DNA of 64,000 nucleotides from NCBI RefSeq assembly GCF_019430905.1, contig NZ_JAHYCA010000001.1, forward strand, positions 1 through 64,000. Reading direction: 5' to 3'. Under the pieces are notes generated by a model, which was not told the origin of the DNA, made no database searches, and saw only the letters and a program-made list of their open reading frames with translations. Origin of the DNA: Billgrantia antri (GTDB lineage Bacteria; Pseudomonadota; Gammaproteobacteria; Pseudomonadales; Halomonadaceae). The position numbers and the translations under genes are program-made. Within the stretch, counting starts at the first letter, position 1; every line of letters starts with the position of its first letter. Positions 9,011-19,886 of the stretch are shown piece by piece.

Positions 9011-10390
9011 ATGAAAGCCAGACTTCACATTACTCCACTCCCCTATCAGGACGATCCGATCGTCTATTTTGGAGCGCTGCGTCAACGTCCGGGAGCCGTT
9101 CTCCTCGATAGCGGAAGACCCGTCGCCTCCGGCGGACGTTACGACATCATCTCGAGTGACCCCGTGTCGCTGCTGTACGTCGACGAGCAAGGCAGCGTTC
9201 GGGTCGACGGCATCGTTTGCGATCAGCCCAATCCCTTCGTCGCCCAGCAGGCGTTGCTGGACAGCCTCGCTCTCGAACTCCCCGACAGCGACCTGCCTTT
9301 CCTCGCAGGCCTGATCGGATACTGGGGCTACGACCTTGGGCGCGCGCTGGAGCCGGTAGGAGCTTCCACAAACCATACGGTGGGTCTGCCCTCCAGCCGC
9401 ACCGGGCTCTACGACTGGGCCTTGATCCAGGATCATCGTCAGAAGGAGAGCTGGCTGGTCGCCACGCATGCGAGGCGTGAGCAGGTCTTGGGCTGGCTGG
9501 ACTCACCCGCTTTCACGGGCCCCGAATTTCAGTTGCAGTCTCCCTTCGCCGGAGAATTGGACCGGGCCGGCTACGCCCGCCGCTTCGCCGCCGTGCAGGA
9601 ATACATTCGCGCAGGCGACTGCTATCAGATCAATCTGGCGCAGCGCTTCAGCGCACCCTATGTCGGCGATCTATGGTCGGCCTATTTGCGCCTTCGCCAG
9701 GCAACGCCGACTCCGTTTGCCGGCTACATGGCGTGGCCATCGGACCGGGGTGAACAAGCCATCCTATCGCTCTCCCCGGAGCGCTTCCTACACTGCCGGA
9801 GCGACGGTCATGTCGAAACACGACCGATCAAGGGCACCCGTCCGCGCGGGGCCACACCAGAGGAGGACCGGCATCTGGCCGAGGCGCTGAAGGCCAGCCC
9901 CAAGGACCGGGCCGAGAACGTGATGATCGTCGATCTGCTGCGCAACGATTTGGGTCGGGTATGCCGGCCCGGAAGCGTGCGCGTGCCGCAACTGTGCGGT
10001 CTGGAAAGCTATGCCAACGTGCATCACCTTGTCAGCGTCGTGTGCGGTGAACTGGAGGCGGGGCGACGCCCTCTGGACCTGTTGGCAGCCGCCTTTCCCG
10101 GCGGCTCGATCACCGGGGCGCCCAAGGTGCGAGCGATGCAGATCATCGACGAGCTCGAACCGAGCCGTCGCAGCGTCTACTGCGGCAGCCTCGGTTTTGT
10201 CGACGTACGTGGCAACATGGATACCTCGATCGCCATTCGCACGGCATTGGCCGACGGTGAACGCCTTCACCTGTGGGGCGGCGGCGGGCTGGTAGCCGAC
10301 TCCGAGGTCGAGGCAGAGTACGTCGAGACGCTGGACAAGATTCGCCATCTCATGGCGGCACTGGGCGAGCCAAAGCACAAAGTGGAATAA
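9011..10390 (+). CDS. pabB: Aminodeoxychorismate synthase component I PabB
   Basis: Converts chorismate to 4-amino-4-deoxychorismate for folate synthesis, using ammonia from a PabA-type glutaminase; TrpG in this window may also serve, as in other bacteria with an amphibolic subunit. 459 residues, chorismate-binding domain in the C-terminal half. PIKGTRPRG near residue 273 carries the Lys that distinguishes PabB from TrpE (PIAGTR in trpE at 31.3-32.8 kb). FPGGSITGAPK and the C-terminal GGGLVADS motif are intact. The gene is monocistronic. A TTGACA at 8910-8915 is upstream but its -10 is poor. An AT-rich hairpin (10393-10410) and T-rich run follow the stop. Confidence 0.92.
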   Translation: MKARLHITPLPYQDDPIVYFGALRQRPGAVLLDSGRPVASGGRYDIISSDPVSLLYVDEQGSVRVDGIVCDQPNPFVAQQALLDSLALELPDSDLPFLAGLIGYWGYDLGRALEPVGASTNHTVGLPSSRTGLYDWALIQDHRQKESWLVATHARREQVLGWLDSPAFTGPEFQLQSPFAGELDRAGYARRFAAVQEYIRAGDCYQINLAQRFSAPYVGDLWSAYLRLRQATPTPFAGYMAWPSDRGEQAILSLSPERFLHCRSDGHVETRPIKGTRPRGATPEEDRHLAEALKASPKDRAENVMIVDLLRNDLGRVCRPGSVRVPQLCGLESYANVHHLVSVVCGELEAGRRPLDLLAAAFPGGSITGAPKVRAMQIIDELEPSRRSVYCGSLGFVDVRGNMDTSIAIRTALADGERLHLWGGGGLVADSEVEAEYVETLDKIRHLMAALGEPKHKVE

Positions 10391-10505
10391 GAAGAGAAAT
10401 TTTTCTCTCTTTTGGATATATCAATCCAATGAAACGATATTGGGGGCCGATCCGCTGCCTTTGTTAGGGTATGAGCATGATGCCATCAACGACCCTGGAG
10501 CCCCC

Positions 10506-11123
10506 ATGGCAGACCTCGACGCTATCAATCAAGAACTCGGCAACGACCCAGATGCTCTGATTCGCTGGGCCCTGGAGCAAGGCCAGCGCCCCATCGTCAC
10601 GACCAACTTTCGCCCCTTCGAAGCCGTGATTCTGCACATGGTGACGCGCCATCAGCCCTCGATCCCGGTGGTGTGGATGGACCATGGCTACAATACGGAA
10701 GCGACTTATCGCTTCGCCGATGCGCTGGTCCAGCGACTCGACCTAAACCTCATCACCTACCTGCCGAAGCGCACCCGAGCGCACCGCGAGGCGGTGGAAG
10801 GCCCCATGCCGGGTATCGATGACTCGCGCCATGATGCCTTCACGCGTGAAGTCAAGCTGGAGCCATTCGAGCGTGCGCTGCGCGAGATGGCTCCGGACGT
10901 CTGGTTCACTGCGCTACGCGCCGAGGATACTGCAGAGCGCGCCCGTATGGCGCCCCTCAGCAAGAACGCCGATGGTCTGCTCAAGGTCTCGCCGGTGCTG
11001 GGCTGGAGCGCCAAGGACATGTACCAGTACCTGCAGCTGCACGACCTACCCAACGAGTTCGACTACTTTGACCCTACCAAGGTGGAAGAGAAGCGTGAGT
11101 GCGGGCTTCACTTGCAGCATTAA
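10506..11123 (+). CDS. cysH: Phosphoadenylyl-sulfate reductase CysH
   Basis: Thioredoxin-dependent reductase giving sulfite from PAPS. At 205 residues it is shorter than E. coli CysH (244). The catalytic C-terminal ECGLH motif is present (residues 199-203). The two CC pairs of the Fe-S, APS-using reductases are absent, so a PAPS type is expected. The loop between the YQYLQLHDLP helix and ECGLH is much shorter than in E. coli. Start: ATG at 10506, about 9 nt after a GGAG; the frame is open upstream to 10440. It lies tail-to-tail with cysB. An inverted repeat TTGGAT-N6-ATCCAA at 10412-10429 lies upstream and may be a regulator site. Confidence 0.9.
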   Translation: MADLDAINQELGNDPDALIRWALEQGQRPIVTTNFRPFEAVILHMVTRHQPSIPVVWMDHGYNTEATYRFADALVQRLDLNLITYLPKRTRAHREAVEGPMPGIDDSRHDAFTREVKLEPFERALREMAPDVWFTALRAEDTAERARMAPLSKNADGLLKVSPVLGWSAKDMYQYLQLHDLPNEFDYFDPTKVEEKRECGLHLQH

Positions 11124-11155
11124 GCCTCATGGCAAAGTCGCTGCAGATCGCAAGG

Positions 11156-11187
11156 GGGCGAGTGAAAACTCGCCCTCTTTGGTTTTC
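11156..11187 (+). terminator. Intrinsic terminator of cysH
   Basis: GGGCGAGT-GAAA-ACTCGCCC is an 8-bp stem capped by a GAAA tetraloop, followed by TCTTTGGTTTTC. It lies between the convergent cysH and cysB. There is no T tract in the minus direction, so it mainly serves cysH. Confidence 0.7.
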
Positions 11188-11219
11188 TCGCGATGGAGCG
11201 CTCTGGCACAACGGCTTTC

Positions 11220-12259
<1,040 letters not shown>

Positions 12260-12475
12260 GAAATAGCATAACGTTTAACACGTATTCAGGCCATGGGATC
12301 GATGCAAACGAAGCAGCTGGGTATCGCACTTGAGATGACGGCGCTTCGCATCACGAGGCAGATCATTGCCTGCCATTTGCCAGACACCCGGCCGGCGGCT
12401 AACATCTGCCGACCGGACATGCCGATGCATGTCACCTGATCCGCTCGATGTAGCGCAACGTAACTGGAGATTCAC

Positions 12476-12799
12476 ATGGCCAATAACGTCGATGTCACCA
12501 ATGCCAACTTCGAGCAGGAAGTCCTCAAGGCAGAGCAACCCGTGCTGCTGAAGTTCTGGGCGCCCTGGTGCGGCCCTTGCAAGGTCATGGCCCCGGTGAT
12601 CGACGAGGTTGCCGACGAACGCTCCGACAGCCTCAAGGTAGTCAGCATCAATGTCGACGATGCCCCCGAGATCGCTGCCGAGCAGGGTGTGAGAGGCGTT
12701 CCCACCGTCATGCTGTTCAAGTCGGGTTCAAAGGTCGCTTCCCTGGTGGGCGCCCAGTCGAAGTCGCAGCTGGTACAGTTCATCGACCAGAACGCCTGA
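12476..12799 (+). CDS. trxA: Thioredoxin TrxA
   Basis: Small cytosolic dithiol oxidoreductase (107 residues). The active site WCGPCK is at 31-36, with Cys32 and Cys35. The cis-Pro loop GVPTVMLF is conserved. The length matches E. coli TrxA. It is a plausible electron donor for the nearby CysH. ATG at 12476. Unlike many gammaproteobacteria, no rho gene follows; an AI-2E family gene converges on it instead. Confidence 0.96.
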   Translation: MANNVDVTNANFEQEVLKAEQPVLLKFWAPWCGPCKVMAPVIDEVADERSDSLKVVSINVDDAPEIAAEQGVRGVPTVMLFKSGSKVASLVGAQSKSQLVQFIDQNA

Positions 12800-12816
12800 G
12801 ACGACGGGACCAGACA

Positions 12817-13977
12817 TCATCGTACGCGTCGCCCCGGCTTTGGCCGGGGCGCTTGCGTTTCAGGAGGGAGCGGGCCCGGCTCTGCGTCGAGCGGGAGCGA
12901 CCTCACTTCATCGACTCCCTCATCGGCAAATGACCGCTTGCCCGGCCCCAGCAGGTCGGCAATCCAGCGCGTCTGCGGGTGGCTGTCCAGGGCGATCTTT
13001 AGGGTCATGGTCAGCACCACCGAGAGCAGCATACCGACCACACCCAGCAGCCAACCCCAGACCACCAGCGAAAGGAAGGCGACGAAGGCGGAGAGTCCCA
13101 GCGCGCGGCCCATCAGGCGAGGCTCCACCAGATTGCCGAGAACGAAATTGATGACCAGGTAGGCCATGGCCAGAGTGAAAGCCTGCAACAAGCCACCGTC
13201 CTGGGCCACCAGCAGCAGCAGAACCGGCGGCAGGGCGGCAATGGCCGAACCGATGTTGGGGATGTAGTTGAGAGCAAAGGCCAGCACGCCCCATAGCAGC
13301 GGAAACCCCACCCCCGTCACCAGACAGGCCAGCCATGCCATGACTCCGGTGAGCAAGCTGACGAACGTCTTGACCGCAAGATAGCGCTTGAGCGTCTGAC
13401 TGAACTCGTGGAAACGTTGCAGGCTGGCTTCCGGATTGTCTAGCGCCTGAGCCACCTTGCGCCGAAAGTTCAGCGTCTCGAACAGCATGAAGATGACCAG
13501 CAGCGCGACGACCACGCTCTGCATCAACAGGTTGCCCAGCCCCCCCAGAAAAGCGGTGAGCCAGCCGTCCTCATCCTCGGGCTCGACCAGGCCGGCAAGT
13601 GTATCGGGGTTGATGGCCAAGCCCATGGCAGCCAGGCTGTCGAGTATGTTGAGGTAGTGCTCGTAGAGGCGCCCTTCGATGCCCGGTAGTGCCTCGATGA
13701 AGGTGCCGAAGGCGTTGACCACCAGCAGGCCGATCAGCGAGAGAAAGCCGCCGATCACCAGCAGGGTCACCACCACCGCCGTACGCAGCCCAAGGCCGCA
13801 GCGGTGGAGCCAGTGCACCGGAGACGTGCAGATCACGGCAATGAACAACCCAAGCAGGATCGGGACGATTAGGTCGGCTCCGGCATGAATGCCGGCAATG
13901 ATCACCACCAGCGCCGCCAGGGCCAGCGTCAAGGTGAGCGGGCGACCGTATCGCACGTTGTCATCGCGGTTAAGCAT
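12817..13977 (-). CDS. AI-2E family transporter (PerM/YdiK/TqsA type)
   Basis: Polytopic inner-membrane protein of 386 residues. About eight hydrophobic segments are grouped N-terminally (TLTLALAALVVIIAGIHAG and next two) and in the C-terminal half (LLWGVLAFALNYIPNIGS is the family signature, followed by helices to about residue 340). The tail is hydrophilic and Pro/Arg-rich. Family members are linked to autoinducer-2 export or Na+/H+ antiport; the substrate cannot be read from sequence. Start: ATG at 13977 with AGGGA about 9 nt upstream; the frame is open to 14049. Confidence 0.85.
   Translation of the reverse strand: MLNRDDNVRYGRPLTLTLALAALVVIIAGIHAGADLIVPILLGLFIAVICTSPVHWLHRCGLGLRTAVVVTLLVIGGFLSLIGLLVVNAFGTFIEALPGIEGRLYEHYLNILDSLAAMGLAINPDTLAGLVEPEDEDGWLTAFLGGLGNLLMQSVVVALLVIFMLFETLNFRRKVAQALDNPEASLQRFHEFSQTLKRYLAVKTFVSLLTGVMAWLACLVTGVGFPLLWGVLAFALNYIPNIGSAIAALPPVLLLLVAQDGGLLQAFTLAMAYLVINFVLGNLVEPRLMGRALGLSAFVAFLSLVVWGWLLGVVGMLLSVVLTMTLKIALDSHPQTRWIADLLGPGKRSFADEGVDEVRSLPLDAEPGPLPPETQAPRPKPGRRVR
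12830..12851 (+). terminator. Strong hairpin after trxA, inside the end of the opposing gene
   Basis: CGCCCCGGC-TTTG-GCCGGGGCG is a perfect 9-bp GC stem 31 nt after the trxA stop. It is followed only by CTTGCGTTT, so termination may be inefficient. It lies within the last codons of the convergent AI-2E family gene, encoding part of its Pro/Arg-rich tail. Confidence 0.5.
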
Positions 13978-14153
13978 GCCATCTATCCCTGCTTGGCGTG
14001 TCCTGCTTATCATGACCCTTAGCGGGCGAGCACACAAACCTGCCGACACGATGACGATGGAATCCGATACCTTCCGTCATGGGTAGGCACCCTCAGCCCA
14101 GTCTGACGCGATCTCGCGTAATTTCGCATGCTTAACGCAAGGAGGCCTACCCA

Positions 14154-16311
<2,158 letters not shown>

Positions 16312-16365
16312 TCACCCCTGCCGCCCTGCTCTTCGGCGGCATCAAACGACCGAATACGACTAGCC

Positions 16366-19300
16366 ATGATCGCCAGACTGGACACCGCCGCCTCTCCCGT
16401 CATTAAGGGTTTGGGCGCGCACTACCTGCGTTTTCTCGAGGCACTGAAGGCCGCCGGGTTCGAGGGTGAGATCGCGCCCGACTACGCCAGCCGCACGGTG
16501 CTGGCCACCGACAACTCCATCTACCAGCGCCTGCCCCAGGCGGCGCTGTTTCCGCGTCACGCCGAGGACCTCGAGCGCATTGCGCGGCTTGCCGCCACCC
16601 CCGCGCATCGCCAGGTGATCCTCACGCCCCGCGGCGGTGGTACCGGCACCAACGGCCAGTCCCTCACCGACGGCCTGGTGGTGGATGTGTCGCGGCACAT
16701 GAACAAGATTCTCGAGATCGACGTCGAGAAGCGCCGGGTACGCGTCCAGGCCGGCGTGGTCAAGGATCAGCTCAACGCGGCATTGAAGCCTCATGGGCTG
16801 TTCTTCGCCCCCGACCTCTCAACCTCCAACCGCGCCACCATCGGCGGCATGATCTCCACCGACGCCAGCGGACAGGGCAGCTGCGAGTACGGCAAGACCC
16901 GCGATCATGTGCTCGAGCTCGACACCGTGCTGCTAGGCGGTGAGCGGCTGGTCAGCCGCCCGGTTGACGACACCGAGCTGGAGGCGCTACGCCATCATCG
17001 CGGCGTGATTGGCGACGCCTACCGTACCGCCCACGAGATCATCGACACCCAGCGCGAGCTGATCGCGGCCAAGTTCCCGCCGCTCAACCGCTGCCTGACC
17101 GGCTACGATCTGGCGCATCTCAGGGACACGGAAGGTCGTCTCGACATGAACAGCCTGTTGTGCGGCTCCGAAGGTTCGCTCGGACTGCTCAACGAGGCCG
17201 TGCTCAACGTACTGCCGATTCCCGGACACTCGACCCTGGTCAACGTGCGCTACGCCGGTTTCATGGACGCCCTGCGCGACGCCAAGGCCTTGATGGGGTC
17301 TGAGGCGAAACCCACCTCCATCGAGACGGTGGATGACAGGGTGCTTTTGTTGGCCATGGAGGACTTCGTCTGGGACAGCGTGGCGGAGTTCTTTCCCAGT
17401 GAGGCGGCCGTCAACCCTGGCGAGGGCGATACCGCAACGGCCGAACGCCAGACGGTGGCCATTCGCGGCATCAATCTGATCGAGTTCAACGACGACGACC
17501 CCGAGCGGCTCGCCCAACGAGTCGCCACTTTCTGCCGCCATCTGGAAGCGGATGAGAGCGTGCCGCGCCTCGGCTACACCCTGGCCGAGGGTCGCACTCA
17601 GATCCAGCAGGTCTACGGCATGCGCAAGCGCGCGGTAGGCCTGCTGGGCAATGCCAGGGTCGACGAGAAGGGCGAGAAGCGCCCGATCCCCTTCGTCGAG
17701 GACACCGCGGTGCCGCCGGAGCACCTCGCCGACTTCATCGGTGAGTTCCGCGCCGCGCTGGACGCCCGCGGACTCAGCTACGGCATGTTCGGCCACGTCG
17801 ATGCCGGTGTGCTGCACGTGCGACCGGCCATCGACATGAAGGATCCGCAGCAGGAGCGGCTGATCCGCGAAGTCTCCGATGAGGTCGCCGAGCTGACCCA
17901 CAAGTATGGCGGTCTGCTATGGGGCGAGCACGGCAAGGGCGTGCGCTCCGAGTACGCGCCCAGGTTCTTCGGCGAACTCTACCCCAGCCTGCAGCGGGTC
18001 AAGGCCGCCTTCGACCCGCACAATCAGCTGAACCCGGGCAAGATTGCCACGCCGCTTCCTGTTTCCACCCCACCCGAAACCGTGGGGAGCCTGCCCGACG
18101 CCGCGGTAGCCTCCGCGGAGGAGCCGGTGAAGTGGGTAGACCCGGGGCTGCTGACCATCGACGGCGTGCCCACCCGCGGCCAGCTCGACCGCCAGATCGA
18201 CGAGCGCGTGTGGCAGGCCCATGCCGCCACGGTGTACTGCAACGGCAATGGCGCCTGCTACAACTACGACCCCGACGACGCCATGTGCCCCTCATGGAAG
18301 GCGACCCGCGATCGCATCCACTCGCCCAAGGGTCGCGCCAGCCTCGTTCGCGAGTGGCTGCGCCTGCAGGGCAACGCCGGGGTCGACCTGGTGGAACAAG
18401 CACAGCAGCAGCGCCACGAGGGGGTCTGGGACTTTCTCAAGCGCCTGCCAACTCGGGTGCGCAACACCTGGCGCCGCCGCGACGAGGCCGATTTCTCCCA
18501 TGAGGTCTACGACGCCATGGCGGGCTGCCTGGCCTGCAAGTCCTGCGCCGGACAGTGCCCGGTAAAGGTCAACGTACCGGACTCGCGCTCGCAGTTCCTA
18601 GAGGCGTACCACGGCCGCTACCTGCGTCCGCTGCGCGACTACCTGATCGGCGGCATGGAGTTCTTCGTGCCCTATCTCGCCCACGCCGCGCCGTTGTACA
18701 ACGCCGCGCTGAATCAGCGCCTGGTGGACCGGCTATTGACGCAGCACATCGGCCTGGTCGACAGCCCCCGTCTCTCGCGCGCACGGCTGGCCAAGCAGCT
18801 GCGTGCCTGGGGCGTCGCCGAGGCCACGCCGATCTCGCTGGGCCTGCTAAGCGAGGCGCAGAAGGCCAGAAGCATGGTGATCGTACAGGACGCCTTCTCC
18901 AGCCACTTCGAAGCCGAACTGGTGATGGACATCATCGAGCTGCTCTCGCGTCTGGACATCAAGGTCTTCGTCGCCCCCTATACGGCCAACGGCAAGCCAC
19001 TGCACGTGCAGGGTTTCCTCGGTGCTTTCGAGCGCACGGCAGCGAAGCAGGCCCGGCGGTTGCGCGCCCTGGCCGAGTTCGGTGTGCCGCTGGTGGGTAT
19101 CGACCCGGCCATGACCCTCACCTATCGCCAGGAATACTTGAAAGCACTGGGACCCCGCGCCGTGCCCGAAGTGCTGATGTTGCAGGAGTGGCTGGTGGCC
19201 CAGGGCCAGCGCCTGGTGCCTCCAGCCCTCGCCCAGGAGCTCAAGAAACTCGACGACCCCAACTTCCGGCTGCTCTCACACTGCACCGAGAAGACCAACG

Positions 19301-19599
19301 CCCCGGGCAGTCCCAAAGCGTGGCAGCAAGTCTTCGCAGCTTTCGATTTCGAGCTGGAACTCGTCGCCACCGGCTGCTGTGGCATGTCCGGCACCTACGG
19401 CCACGAGGCGCGTAACCTCGAGACCTCCAGGACCATCTACGCGCAGTCGTGGCAGCCGGTGGTGGAAGACAAGGCGAACCAGGGCCGGCTGTTGGCCACC
19501 GGCTACTCCTGCCGCAGCCAGGCCAAGCGAATCTCCGATCAGGCCCTGCCGCACCCTCTGCAGGGGCTGCTCAGCCACCTGCGTCAGCTAAACTGGTAG
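16366..19599 (+). CDS. YdiJ-type FAD-linked dehydrogenase with Fe-S domain (D-2-hydroxyglutarate dehydrogenase family)
   Basis: Large membrane-associated flavoprotein (1077 residues). The N-terminal PCMH FAD-binding domain has PRGGGTGTNGQSL near 84-96. It is followed by an FAD-oxidase C-terminal domain (GHVDAGVLHVRP; WGEHGKG). The C-terminal ferredoxin-like domain has CLACKSCAGQCP near 720-731. A heterodisulfide-reductase-type Cys pair lies in CCGMSGTYGHE near 1003-1013. The fusion and length match E. coli YdiJ, described as a D-2-hydroxyglutarate dehydrogenase; a D-lactate-type substrate is the alternative. ATG at 16366. Confidence 0.85.
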   Translation: MIARLDTAASPVIKGLGAHYLRFLEALKAAGFEGEIAPDYASRTVLATDNSIYQRLPQAALFPRHAEDLERIARLAATPAHRQVILTPRGGGTGTNGQSLTDGLVVDVSRHMNKILEIDVEKRRVRVQAGVVKDQLNAALKPHGLFFAPDLSTSNRATIGGMISTDASGQGSCEYGKTRDHVLELDTVLLGGERLVSRPVDDTELEALRHHRGVIGDAYRTAHEIIDTQRELIAAKFPPLNRCLTGYDLAHLRDTEGRLDMNSLLCGSEGSLGLLNEAVLNVLPIPGHSTLVNVRYAGFMDALRDAKALMGSEAKPTSIETVDDRVLLLAMEDFVWDSVAEFFPSEAAVNPGEGDTATAERQTVAIRGINLIEFNDDDPERLAQRVATFCRHLEADESVPRLGYTLAEGRTQIQQVYGMRKRAVGLLGNARVDEKGEKRPIPFVEDTAVPPEHLADFIGEFRAALDARGLSYGMFGHVDAGVLHVRPAIDMKDPQQERLIREVSDEVAELTHKYGGLLWGEHGKGVRSEYAPRFFGELYPSLQRVKAAFDPHNQLNPGKIATPLPVSTPPETVGSLPDAAVASAEEPVKWVDPGLLTIDGVPTRGQLDRQIDERVWQAHAATVYCNGNGACYNYDPDDAMCPSWKATRDRIHSPKGRASLVREWLRLQGNAGVDLVEQAQQQRHEGVWDFLKRLPTRVRNTWRRRDEADFSHEVYDAMAGCLACKSCAGQCPVKVNVPDSRSQFLEAYHGRYLRPLRDYLIGGMEFFVPYLAHAAPLYNAALNQRLVDRLLTQHIGLVDSPRLSRARLAKQLRAWGVAEATPISLGLLSEAQKARSMVIVQDAFSSHFEAELVMDIIELLSRLDIKVFVAPYTANGKPLHVQGFLGAFERTAAKQARRLRALAEFGVPLVGIDPAMTLTYRQEYLKALGPRAVPEVLMLQEWLVAQGQRLVPPALAQELKKLDDPNFRLLSHCTEKTNAPGSPKAWQQVFAAFDFELELVATGCCGMSGTYGHEARNLETSRTIYAQSWQPVVEDKANQGRLLATGYSCRSQAKRISDQALPHPLQGLLSHLRQLNW

Positions 19600-19685
19600 A
19601 CGAGCAAGGGCCGGCGAGGCGCCGCCGGCCTTGCTGGGAAACGAGTCGTACCAGCTTTTACCACGCTGGAAGCTTAGGAGGCTGG

Positions 19686-19886
19686 ATGTCCCGCACCCTG
19701 ATCCTCATCGGCTTGTGCTTCGTCGCCATTGGTCTATTCTGGCCGTGGCTCTCCAAGCTGCCGCTTGGACAGTTGCCGGGCGACATCGCGATTCGTCGCG
19801 AGAACTTCTCGTTCTACTTCCCGATCACCACCATGGTCCTGCTGAGCCTGATCATTAGCGGGCTATTGTGGCTGTTCAACCGCTGA
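19686..19886 (+). CDS. DUF2905 small membrane protein
   Basis: 66 residues with two hydrophobic helices (TLILIGLCFVAIGLFWPWL and TTMVLLSLIISGLLWLF) around the loop LPGDIAIRRENFSFYFP, which is the family hallmark. Function unknown. AGGAGG 6 nt before the ATG at 19686 decides the start. The gene lies 86 bp after the YdiJ-like gene and may be co-transcribed. Its last 24 nt overlap the 3' end of the histidine kinase gene on the other strand. Confidence 0.82.
   Translation: MSRTLILIGLCFVAIGLFWPWLSKLPLGQLPGDIAIRRENFSFYFPITTMVLLSLIISGLLWLFNR

Noticed and set aside
12816..12852. Hairpin after trxA as terminator of the AI-2E family gene
   Set aside because: It lies inside the coding end of that gene and has no T tract on the minus strand, so it could only serve trxA.
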